Positions 35,401 through 42,599 of a DNA stretch of 64,000 nt are shown here, piece after piece. Under the pieces are notes generated by a model. It was not told the origin of the DNA, ran no database searches, and saw nothing but the letters and a program-made list of their open reading frames with translations. The position numbers and the translations under genes are program-made. Each line of letters opens with the position of its first letter. Position 1 is the first letter of the stretch. This stretch comes from CALDTK01 sp041744755 (GTDB lineage Bacteria; Bacteroidota; Bacteroidia; Chitinophagales; Saprospiraceae), in assembly GCA_041744755.1 (NCBI GenBank), contig JBGTKC010000074.1:1-64000 (forward strand). The letters are read 5' to 3'.

Positions 35401-36229
35401 GCTCGAGGATGATCTCGTTGCGCTCGATCGTGACCACCTCACCGGTGTCCTCGTCGACGAAGTCCTCCGTCCATGAGCGAAGCACGCGGGCGGCGAGCTT
35501 GCGGCCATGTGACTTCTCGAGCTCCTTGCGGGTCGCCTTGACCTCGTCCGACAGGTCGAACAGGGTCAGGATGTCCTGGTCGGTCGCGAAGCCGATCGAA
35601 CGCAGCAGGGTCGTGACCGGAAACTTCTTCTTACGGTCGATGTAAGCGTACATCACCGTGTTGATGTCGGTGGCAAACTCCATCCACGCCCCCTTAAACG
35701 GGATGACGCGGGCCGAGTACAGCTTCGAGCCGTTCGGGTGGTAGTTTAGCCCGAAGAACACGCCAGGCGAGCGGTGGAGCTGGCTCACGATCACACGTTC
35801 GGCACCATTGATGATGAACGTGCCCTTGGGCGTCATGTATGGGATGTTCCCGAGGAAGACATCCTGGACGATCGTCTGGAAGTCGATGTGCTCCGGATCG
35901 TTACACGACAGGCGCAGTTTTGCCTTGAGCGGCACCGAGTAGCTTAGCCCGCGGTGGATACACTCATCCAGCGAGTAGCGCGGAGGGTCAATATAATAGT
36001 CGAGGAACTCGAGATTGAATATGCTACGCGTGTCGGAGATCGGGAAATTCTCCTTGAAGACGCGCGAAAGGCCTTCGAGGTGACGATTCTCGGGAGTGGT
36101 CTCGAGCTGGAAAAATTCTTGAAAGCTCGCGAGCTGAATACCGAGGAGATCGGGGTAAGCGGGTGCGAGCTTAATTTTTCCGAAGTTGTAGCGCTCGGGG
36201 GTAGACCCAAGCTGGCCATTGGTAACCAT
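32405..36229 (-). CDS. rpoB: RNA polymerase subunit beta
   Basis: The 1274-residue subunit begins [19 protein letters not shown]. The rifampicin-pocket region reads [46 protein letters not shown] (about residues 460-505), with no sign of the common resistance changes at its Asp, His and Ser positions. The C-terminal KPMQ-like clamp region ([25 protein letters not shown]) is also present. It is preceded by rplL with a 243-base spacer and followed by rpoC. Confidence 0.99.
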   Translation of the reverse strand: [1274 protein letters not shown]

Positions 36230-36355
36230 GCGGAATAAGCTTAAAATGCGAGGAAAGAGCCGAGTGTCGGGGGCGAGACAGGCGGCCGGAGGCGCTAAGG
36301 CGGCGCAAAATTACACCGAATGGCCGAAACGATGGGGCATATATAACGATAGGCC

Positions 36356-36379
36356 GGGCCTAGGGATGTCCCTAGACCC
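36356..36379 (-). promoter_or_regulatory. Hairpin in the rplL-rpoB spacer
   Basis: GGGCCTAGGGA (36356-36366) pairs with TCCCTAGACCC (36369-36379) across a two-base loop with one wobble. No T-run follows on the minus strand. In many bacteria this spacer holds an attenuator or RNase III site that lowers rpoB relative to ribosomal proteins, and the hairpin could do that here. Confidence 0.5.
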
Positions 36380-36472
36380 AGCCTGAGCGTTAATTCTATG
36401 TCAATTGAGGGGTTGGCCTGCGGGAGGCATAGAATCGGGGTGTCAGTGAGGAGAGAAGTTGCCGGGGGTGAA

Positions 36473-36856
36473 TTACTTCACCTCCACCGAAGCTCCGACG
36501 GCCTCGAGGGCGGTCTTGAGGCTTTCGGCTTCCTCCTTGCTTACACCTTCCTTGACGACGGCCGGAGCCGAGTCGACGAGGTCCTTAGCCTCTTTGAGAC
36601 CGAGACCTAGGAGGCCCTTGATCTCCTTAACGACACCGAGCTTCGCGCCACCGGCGGAAGTTAGAGTGACGGTGAATTCGGTCTGCTCAGCGGCGACGGC
36701 CTCGCCGCTGTCTCCTCCGCCTCCGGAGGATGCGACGGCCACAGCGGCTGCTGCTGGCTCAATGCCGTACTCATCCTTGAGGATGGTGGCGAGCTCGCTC
36801 ACGTCTTTGACGGTGAGGTTGACGAGCTGCTCGGCGAGTTGTTTTAGATCTGCCAT
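36473..36856 (-). CDS. rplL: Ribosomal protein L7/L12
   Basis: The 127-residue stalk protein has an N-terminal dimerisation helix (ADLKQLAEQLVNLTVKDVSEL), an Ala/Gly-rich hinge (PAAAAVAVASSGGGGDSGEA) and the C-terminal factor-binding domain (KLGVVKEIKGLLGLGLKEAKDLVDSAP). It binds L10 and recruits EF-Tu and EF-G. The ATG at 36854-36856 is preferred over an upstream TTG. It directly follows rplJ in the operon. Confidence 0.98.
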   Translation of the reverse strand: MADLKQLAEQLVNLTVKDVSELATILKDEYGIEPAAAAVAVASSGGGGDSGEAVAAEQTEFTVTLTSAGGAKLGVVKEIKGLLGLGLKEAKDLVDSAPAVVKEGVSKEEAESLKTALEAVGASVEVK

Positions 36857-36948
36857 GATGGACAATTTTTAATGCTACGCGTGAAGGAAAAGAAGCACGG
36901 TTAGCTTGGAAGCCTTAGGAAATGGGGTGTATAGAGTTCGACTGCGAT

Positions 36949-37482
36949 TTACGCTGCCTCGCCGCGCTGCTCGAGCGTCTTGAGGAGGCCGCTGATCGTC
37001 TGGCCACCCGACTGAAGGGCGCCGAGCACGTTCTTGATCGGACTCTGCAGCAGAAGGATCACATCGCCGAGGAGTTCCTCTTTCGACTTGATCTTCGTCA
37101 GGGCGTCCAACTGGTCGTCGCCGACGTAGATGGCGCTCCCGATGTAGGCTGCTTTCAAAAGCGGCTTAGCGTGAGTTTTGCGGAAAGCCTTGATCAGCGA
37201 CGCGGGGGCTTTGGCATTTTCCGTAAACATGATCGCCGATGGGCCTTTCAGCGCCTCGTAGATCTCGTCGAGATTGCGCTCCTCAGCCACGGCCTCGAGG
37301 GCCTTGCGGGCGAGGGTGTTCTTGACGACCTGCATCGTGACACCCACCTTGTACGCCTCCGCGCGGAGGGCGTTGGAATCGGCGACACTCATCTTGGAGG
37401 CGTCGGCGATGTAGAAGTACTCAGCCTCGGCGAACTTCACCTTCAGTGACTCGAGGACGTCGTTTTTCTCTGTTCTGGTCAT
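36949..37482 (-). CDS. rplJ: Ribosomal protein L10
   Basis: The 177-residue protein begins MTRTEKNDVLESLKVKFAEA and has the TLARKALE, AIMFTEN and PASLIKAF segments of L10, which anchors L7/L12 dimers to the ribosome and commonly controls its own operon. The C-terminal helix that holds L7/L12 is present. A degenerate relative of the hairpin motif lies at 37175-37189 but has no intact stem, and was not counted. Confidence 0.98.
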   Translation of the reverse strand: MTRTEKNDVLESLKVKFAEAEYFYIADASKMSVADSNALRAEAYKVGVTMQVVKNTLARKALEAVAEERNLDEIYEALKGPSAIMFTENAKAPASLIKAFRKTHAKPLLKAAYIGSAIYVGDDQLDALTKIKSKEELLGDVILLLQSPIKNVLGALQSGGQTISGLLKTLEQRGEAA

Positions 37483-37508
37483 GAGAATTGCGTTTTGAGA
37501 GTCACCGA

Positions 37509-38201
37509 CTAGCGGTAAACCTTGGGGTCGACTTTGACGCCGGGACTCATCGTCGAGGCAGTAGTGATGGACTTGAAGTAAATGCCTTTCGCGCTGGAAG
37601 GCTTGATCCGCGAGATCGTCGACAGCAGCTCGTGGGCGTTGTCGCGCAGCTGGTCCGGCGAAAAGCCAACCCGTCCGATGCTCGAGTGGATGATACCGGT
37701 CTTGTCGACGCGGAACGCGATCTTACCGCCTTTGACATCCTCGACTGCCGCGGCAATGTTCGGGGTCACGGTACCGGTCTTCGGGTTAGGCATCAGGCCA
37801 CGAGGACCGAGGGCGCGACCGATGCGGCCAACTTTCACCATGACGTTCGGCTGTGCAATGGCGACGTCGAACTCGAACCAACCGCCGGCGATCTTGTCGA
37901 CCAACTCGTCGAGGCCCGCGTAGTCGGCTCCTGCCGCTAGCGCCTCCTCAACCTTGTCGTCGGTGCAGAACACGAGCACGCGCTTGACCTTACCGGTGCC
38001 GTGCGGGAGGGTAACCGTGCCACGGAGCGCCTGATCCGCTTTACGTGGGTCGATCCCGAGGCGGATGTGCAGGTCGACACTCGCGTCGAACTTGGCCGTG
38101 TTGACCTCTTTGATGAGCGCCATCGCCTCCTCGAGCGGGTACAGCTTGGCCGCGTCTACCTTCTCGGCAGCGGCGCGGCGCTTCTTTCCAATCTTAGCCA
38201 T
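37509..38201 (-). CDS. rplA: Ribosomal protein L1
   Basis: The 230-residue protein has the L1 signature region with MVKVGRIGRALGPRGLMPNPKTGTV (about residues 120-145) and FDASVDLHIRLGIDPRKADQ near the start. It forms the mobile L1 stalk at the E site. It lies between rplK and rplJ, the standard order. Confidence 0.98.
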   Translation of the reverse strand: MAKIGKKRRAAAEKVDAAKLYPLEEAMALIKEVNTAKFDASVDLHIRLGIDPRKADQALRGTVTLPHGTGKVKRVLVFCTDDKVEEALAAGADYAGLDELVDKIAGGWFEFDVAIAQPNVMVKVGRIGRALGPRGLMPNPKTGTVTPNIAAAVEDVKGGKIAFRVDKTGIIHSSIGRVGFSPDQLRDNAHELLSTISRIKPSSAKGIYFKSITTASTMSPGVKVDPKVYR

Positions 38202-38267
38202 AATAAAATTTAGGTGCGAACGCCCGTGCTCGATCGCTCGGCACCGGGCTCCCTATGAGTGATGTGT

Positions 38268-38717
38268 TTAAGCCTCGGTCGCGAACGGGGCGTCGCCCTT
38301 GATGGTGATCCCCATCGAGCGGGCCGTGCCGGCGACCATCTTCATCGCGCTCTCGATCTTGAAAGCGTTCAGGTCGGCCATTTTGTCCTCGGCGATCGCC
38401 CGAATCTGGTCCCAGTCAACGGAGCCGACCTTGACGCGGTTCGGCTCACCCGATCCTCCCTTCAACTTCGAAGCCTCGAGGAGCTGGACGGCAGCTGGCG
38501 CTGTCTTGAGGACGAAATCGAATGTCTTGTCCTTGAAGACCGTGATAACGACCGGCACGACCTTGCCGCGCTTGTCCTCGGTTGCAGCATTAAAGCGCTT
38601 GCAGAACTCCATGATGTTGACGCCCTTCGAACCGAGGGCCGGTCCAACCGGCGGTGCTGGGTTAGCGGCGCCGCCTTTGACCTGGAGCTTGATATACGTT
38701 TCTACTTCCTTTGCCAT
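38268..38717 (-). CDS. rplK: Ribosomal protein L11
   Basis: The 149-residue protein begins MAKEVETYIKLQVKGGAANPAPPVGPALGSKGVN, with the Pro-rich loop that binds thiostrepton and factors, and ends with the rRNA-binding domain (GTARSMGITIKGDAPF). It is the first ribosomal protein gene after nusG, as usual. Confidence 0.98.
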   Translation of the reverse strand: MAKEVETYIKLQVKGGAANPAPPVGPALGSKGVNIMEFCKRFNAATEDKRGKVVPVVITVFKDKTFDFVLKTAPAAVQLLEASKLKGGSGEPNRVKVGSVDWDQIRAIAEDKMADLNAFKIESAMKMVAGTARSMGITIKGDAPFATEA

Positions 38718-38801
38718 GAGTTAAATCCTTGTGGTCGAGCGAGCGGCACCGAAGCCGCCCTCCCACGGTGATGCCGTCGCTTCGATGCGCGACGGCGGTG
38801 A

Positions 38802-39374
38802 TTACATCTGCTTTTCTACCTGGTTAAAGTTCAGTTCGACCTCCGTGCCGCGGCCAAAGATCTTGACGATGACTTTCAACTTCTTCTTCTCTTCGTAAAT
38901 CTCCTGCACGTCACCCACGAAACCGTTGAACGGTCCATCGACGATCTTGATCGTCTCGCCGACGAGGAAAGGCTCGATCAGCACATCTTCGGCTTCCTGA
39001 TTCTCGTCCACGTTGCCGAGGAGACGGTTGGCCTCCGATTCTCGCATCGGGATCGGGTTGTTCTTCCCGAGGAAGTGCATCACGTTGGGTAGCCCAGCGA
39101 TCACGCCGACGGTCTCGCCGTTGAGGAAGTCGTCGACGGCCTCCACGAGGATGTATCCGGGGAGGATGTTACGTTCCGTGATCACCTTCTTCCCGTTGCG
39201 GAATTTGAAGATCTTCTCGGTCGGGACCACGATGCTGATCACGTCCTCGTTCCAGCCGTTGCGCGTCACCTCTTGCTCGATGCGCTCCTTGATGACCCGC
39301 TCCTTACCGGAGATCACGCGCAGGCTGTACCAGCGGGTGACTTTCTTCTCATCGGTTTCGGTGGTGGTTTCCAT
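38802..39374 (-). CDS. nusG: Transcription antitermination factor NusG
   Basis: The 190-residue protein has the NGN domain (RWYSLRVISGKERVIKERIEQEV, with VEAVDDFLNGETVGVIAGLPNVMHFLG) and a C-terminal KOW domain (VGETIKIVDGPFNGFVGDVQEIYEEKKKLKVIVKIFGR). It links RNA polymerase with the ribosome or Rho. It is downstream of secE and upstream of rplK. Confidence 0.98.
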   Translation of the reverse strand: METTTETDEKKVTRWYSLRVISGKERVIKERIEQEVTRNGWNEDVISIVVPTEKIFKFRNGKKVITERNILPGYILVEAVDDFLNGETVGVIAGLPNVMHFLGKNNPIPMRESEANRLLGNVDENQEAEDVLIEPFLVGETIKIVDGPFNGFVGDVQEIYEEKKKLKVIVKIFGRGTEVELNFNQVEKQM

Positions 39375-39401
39375 GCGGGGTCGGGGGTGCGGGTGCAGCA
39401 G

Positions 39402-39416
39402 GTTTTGGCGAAAGCC
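39402..39416 (+). repeat. GTTTT-GGC-GAAA-GCC hairpin motif, nusG-secE spacer
   Basis: A canonical copy occupies most of the 47-base spacer between the secE stop and the nusG start. Confidence 0.9.
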
Positions 39417-39421
39417 GCGAC

Positions 39422-39616
39422 CTAGCTATTGAGCTTGTAGATATTCGAGAGCACGAAGTTGGCGATCGTATCCATGCCGAAGATGATGAGCGCGAACAGG
39501 AGCGTCGCGACGATCACCACGATGGTGTCGTTCTGAAGGTTGGCGTACGTCGGCCAGGTCACGTTGTTGACCAGCTCGTTGTAGGCTTCCCGGACGTAGG
39601 TTTGGAGACTTCCCAT
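39422..39616 (-). CDS. secE: Preprotein translocase subunit SecE
   Basis: The 64-residue protein has a short cytoplasmic helix (LQTYVREAYNELVNNVTWPTYANLQNDT, with the conserved V-TWP) and one membrane helix (IVVIVATLLFALIIFGMDTIANFVL). This is the minimal SecE that clamps SecY. The ATG at 39614-39616 gives the expected length. It lies between tRNA-Trp and nusG. Confidence 0.96.
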   Translation of the reverse strand: MGSLQTYVREAYNELVNNVTWPTYANLQNDTIVVIVATLLFALIIFGMDTIANFVLSNIYKLNS

Positions 39617-39651
39617 ACACGGTATACCGCTTTCGAGCGGCTGTGTTACAC

Positions 39652-39681
39652 GCCTTTCGGCAAAACGCCTTTCGGCAAAAC
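39652..39681 (-). repeat. Tandem pair of GTTTT-GCC-GAAA-GGC hairpin motifs
   Basis: Two identical copies with swapped stem stand head to tail without any gap (39652-39666 and 39667-39681), in the spacer between tRNA-Trp and secE. Confidence 0.9.
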
Positions 39682-39703
39682 TCGAACTCGAACCTTGAAC
39701 TTG

Positions 39704-39776
39704 CACGGGCGGAGGGACTTGAACCCCCGGCCGTCGGTTTTGGAGACCGATGCTCTACCAACTGAGCTACACCCGT
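39704..39776 (-). tRNA. tRNA-Trp (CCA anticodon)
   Basis: A 73-base cloverleaf is seen on the minus strand: acceptor ACGGGTG with CGCCCGT, D-arm GCTCAGTTGGTAGAGC, anticodon stem-loop with CCA, and T-arm GGGGGTTCAAGTCCCTC. It sits between tuf and secE, the conserved place for this tRNA. Confidence 0.95.
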
Positions 39777-39856
39777 AAACACGAAGATTTAGCCCCTCCT
39801 AAAGGGCGCTAAATCCTCGGTCGTGGAAGCTTTCGACGGCTTCCGATTTTGCGAAG

Positions 39857-41053
39857 CTACGCGATGATCTCGGTAACCTGGCCTGCACCCACCGTACGGC
39901 CACCCTCGCGGATAGCGAAACGGAGGCCTTTCTCCATGGCGATGGCGTTGAGGAGGTTGACCTCCATCGAGACGTTGTCCCCCGGCATCACCATCTCTAC
40001 GTTCTCTGGCAACTTGCAATCACCGGTCACGTCCGTGGTACGGAAGTAAAACTGTGGGCGATAGCCGTTGAAGAATGGTGTGTGGCGACCGCCCTCGTCC
40101 TTTGACAGGACGTACACCTCGCACTTGAACTGCGTGTGTGGCTTGACGCTACCCGGCTTGCAGATCACCATGCCGCGACGGATGGCGTCCTTGTCGATTC
40201 CACGCAGGAGGATACCGGCGTTGTCACCAGCCTCACCGCGGTTGAGCAGCTTGCGGAACATCTCGACACCGGTTACGGTGGAGAGGAGTGGCTTAGAGCC
40301 AGCAGGGGCCATACCGACGATCTCCACGGGGTCACCTACGTTGGTGATACCGCGCTCGATACGACCGGTAGCTACCGTCCCACGACCCGTGATCGAGAAC
40401 ACATCCTCAATTGGCATGAGGAAAGGCTGGTCGATCAGACGCTCTGGCTCAGCGATATCGCTGTCGCAGGCATCCATAAGTTCCATGATCTTGGCCACGG
40501 CGTCGGCATCTCCCTCGAGAGCCTTGAGGGCCGAACCCTGGATGATCTTGGCGTTGTCACCGTCGAACTCGTACTGGTCGAGCAGTTCGCGAACCTCCAT
40601 CTCGACGAGCTCCAGCATCTCCGGGTCGTCGACGAGGTCGACCTTGTTCATGAAGACCACGATGTTCGGGACGCCTACCTGGCGGCAGAGCAGGATGTGC
40701 TCGCGCGTCTGTGGCATCGGGCCGTCGGTAGCGGCAACCACGAGGATCGCACCGTCCATCTGGGCGGCACCCGTGACCATGTTCTTGACGTAGTCGGCGT
40801 GGCCTGGACAGTCGACGTGAGCGTAGTGACGATTCACCGTCTCGTACTCGACGTGGGCCGTATTGATCGTGATACCGCGCTCTTTCTCCTCCGGAGCGGC
40901 GTCGATGGAGTCGTAGCTCTGCTTCTTAGCGAGGCCTTTTTCGGCGAGCACGCTCGTAATCGCAGCCGTCAGGGTCGTCTTACCGTGGTCGACGTGGCCG
41001 ATGGTTCCGATGTTGAGGTGCGGCTTGTTTCTGGAAAATGTTTCCTTAGCCAT
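39857..41053 (-). CDS. tuf: Elongation factor Tu
   Basis: The 398-residue GTPase carries G1 GHVDHGKTT (about residues 18-26), DCPGHADYVKNM, NKVDLVDDPEMLELVEME and the domain 3 C-terminus REGGRTVGAGQVTEIIA. It brings aminoacyl-tRNA to the ribosome. It is preceded by four tRNA genes and followed by tRNA-Trp, and probably shares their promoter. Confidence 0.99.
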   Translation of the reverse strand: MAKETFSRNKPHLNIGTIGHVDHGKTTLTAAITSVLAEKGLAKKQSYDSIDAAPEEKERGITINTAHVEYETVNRHYAHVDCPGHADYVKNMVTGAAQMDGAILVVAATDGPMPQTREHILLCRQVGVPNIVVFMNKVDLVDDPEMLELVEMEVRELLDQYEFDGDNAKIIQGSALKALEGDADAVAKIMELMDACDSDIAEPERLIDQPFLMPIEDVFSITGRGTVATGRIERGITNVGDPVEIVGMAPAGSKPLLSTVTGVEMFRKLLNRGEAGDNAGILLRGIDKDAIRRGMVICKPGSVKPHTQFKCEVYVLSKDEGGRHTPFFNGYRPQFYFRTTDVTGDCKLPENVEMVMPGDNVSMEVNLLNAIAMEKGLRFAIREGGRTVGAGQVTEIIA

Positions 41054-41201
41054 GGTCGTGGTTTGTTACCGTTTTAAAATGTGGAGCGTGATCACCGGGG
41101 CCCGAGGGCCCGGTCGGCGCCCCGCTACCGGAGGGAACCTAGTTGTTGAATTGTCTTGCCGCCATTCCGCCTCCGAGGAGTCATCAAGTAGCGGTGCTGT
41201 G

Positions 41202-41273
<72 letters not shown>

Positions 41274-41344
41274 GCTTTAGAGAATGCGTCGATCGAGCGA
41301 AGTCACGTTTGACCTCCGATCGCGCTCCGCCTGTAGTGAAGCGG

Positions 41345-41417
41345 AGCGGGAGACGAGATTCGAACTCGCGACCCTCAGCTTGGAAGGCTGATGCTCTACC
41401 AACTGAGCTACTCCCGC
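41345..41417 (-). tRNA. tRNA-Gly (TCC anticodon)
   Basis: A 73-base cloverleaf with acceptor GCGGGAG/CTCCCGC, D-arm GCTCAGTTGGTAGAGC and anticodon loop CTTCCAA. Confidence 0.94.
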
Positions 41418-41424
41418 AAATGCG

Positions 41425-41506
41425 TGGGGGTGGATGGATTCGAACCAACTCAGACGAATCACTGGATTTACAGTCCAGCCCACCTCTCCAACTGTGGCGC
41501 ACCCCC
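41425..41506 (-). tRNA. tRNA-Tyr (GTA anticodon)
   Basis: An 82-base class II tRNA with acceptor GGGGGTG/CACCCCC, anticodon loop CTGTAAA (GTA) and the long variable arm usual for bacterial tRNA-Tyr. Confidence 0.94.
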
Positions 41507-41530
41507 GGATAAATCTTGTGTAAAACGTTG

Positions 41531-41603
41531 AGCCAGTGGACGGACTCGAACCGCCGACCAGCTGATTACAAATCAGCTGCTCTACCAACTGAGCTACACT
41601 GGC
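41531..41603 (-). tRNA. tRNA-Thr (TGT anticodon)
   Basis: A 73-base cloverleaf with acceptor GCCAGTG/CACTGGC and anticodon loop TTTGTAA (TGT). It is the first tRNA of the tuf operon. Confidence 0.94.
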
Positions 41604-41643
41604 ATCGGCTCCGACCGCCCGCGCGAGCGCTCAGAACAGACCG

Positions 41644-41684
41644 ATTGCGGCCCAATAGATCCACACAAGATCCTGTATGTCAAA
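41644..41684 (-). promoter_or_regulatory. Possible promoter of the tRNA-tuf operon
   Basis: About 75 bases upstream of the first tRNA the minus strand reads TTTGACA (41678-41684) and, after a spacer of about 17-18, ATCTATTGG (41652-41660). This fits a -33/-35 box with TTTG/TTGACA and a partial -7 box. Proposed from position and sequence only. Confidence 0.35.
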
Positions 41685-41712
41685 GAAGTAGCCTATGGCA
41701 GCGGCAGGGCTC

Positions 41713-41752
41713 AAAAAAAGGCGCCCCACCTCAGTTTTCGCTAAGGCGGGGC
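41713..41752 (-). terminator. Rho-independent terminator after hibernation factor
   Basis: On the minus strand a GC-rich 12-bp stem (GCCCCGCCTTAG with CTGAGGTGGGGC) is followed by GCC and seven T. It ends the transcript of the first hibernation-factor gene before the tRNA operon begins. Confidence 0.9.
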
Positions 41753-41836
41753 AAAGATAGTATTTTACGTCGTTTCGCAGGCCAAGCAAGTCAGAAATTC
41801 TTCTGCCTCATTGGCGCTACGCCGTTCGCGACTCGC

Positions 41837-42133
41837 CTAGTGGTCTGAGTGCTTCTGCTTCCACTTGATCAGTTGGCGCTCCATGGCGTGGCTCGCTTTG
41901 TCGATGGCCTCCTCGAAACTGTTGGCGTGCTCGGTGCAGAACAGGCGCGTGGTCGGGATATTGACCCGCAACTCGGCCGTGGCCTCGCCGGCGGGGTCAT
42001 TGCCGGACTTAAGGTACACGTCGACGTCGACGATGCGGTCGTAGAATTTCTGGAGGCGCTCGACCTTCTGGGTAGCGAAGGATTTTAGATCGGGGTTCCC
42101 GTTGTCCGGGAAGTCGGCTAACTGAATCTGCAT
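41837..42133 (-). CDS. Ribosome hibernation promoting factor (HPF/RaiA family), copy 1
   Basis: The 98-residue product is a short-form HPF/RaiA: MQIQLADFPDNGNPDLKSFATQKVERLQKFYDRIVDVDVYLK and EATAELRVNIPTTRLFCTEHANSFEEAIDKASHAMERQLIKWKQKH. Such proteins sit in the mRNA/tRNA channel of idle 30S subunits. It lacks the C-terminal dimerisation domain of long HPF. A second paralogue lies 76 bases upstream, on the same strand. Confidence 0.88.
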   Translation of the reverse strand: MQIQLADFPDNGNPDLKSFATQKVERLQKFYDRIVDVDVYLKSGNDPAGEATAELRVNIPTTRLFCTEHANSFEEAIDKASHAMERQLIKWKQKHSDH

Positions 42134-42209
42134 GTAAGCGGGTTTGGCTCACGTAACGGCCGTGACGCCGTCTCAGTTCGAACCCCTAGCCCCCCTCCGC
42201 GCCCCTACC

Positions 42210-42506
42210 CTACTTGGCCTTCCGATCCTTGTAGCGGCTCAACTGGCGCTTCATTTTGTCGATAAGCAGATCGACGGCGGCCTCGAAGGTCCGTTGATTT
42301 TCGCTAGCGACCAACGTAGCGCCGGGCACTTTCAGCTTGACCTCCGCGATCTTGTCGCGAACCTGGCCGCTGTTCTCGAGCCGGAGGGTGATGTCGCAGG
42401 TGATGATCTTGTCGTAAACCTGTGAGAGCTTATTGAGCTTCTCCTCGATGTAGGCCAGCAGCTTCTCGTCGGCCTTGAACTGTGGGGCAACTGTTTGTAT
42501 CGTCAT
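42210..42506 (-). CDS. Ribosome hibernation promoting factor (HPF/RaiA family), copy 2
   Basis: The 98-residue product is a second short HPF/RaiA: FKADEKLLAYIEEKLNKLSQVYDKIITCDITLRLE and VRDKIAEVKLKVPGATLVASENQRTFEAAVDLLIDKMKRQLSRYKDRKAK. It is clearly related to copy 1 but differs at most positions, so this is an old duplication and not a recent one. The two may act at different growth stages. It follows the XerC/D gene on the same strand. Confidence 0.88.
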   Translation of the reverse strand: MTIQTVAPQFKADEKLLAYIEEKLNKLSQVYDKIITCDITLRLENSGQVRDKIAEVKLKVPGATLVASENQRTFEAAVDLLIDKMKRQLSRYKDRKAK

Positions 42507-42599
42507 ACGGGTCTCGTGTCCTGGATTTGGCAGAACGGCACTAAGCTACCATGAATAGGTAGGCTACGCAACACAGACCAGTCGATTATTTGGCTAAGA

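Noticed and set aside
34412..35476. A 354-codon plus-strand frame opposite rpoB
   Set aside because: Antisense shadow of rpoB, without start context or family motifs.
37175..37189. A motif-like word in rplJ (GTTTTGCGGAAAGCC)
   Set aside because: The bases are permuted so that the 3-bp stem does not form; it encodes a normal L10 segment.
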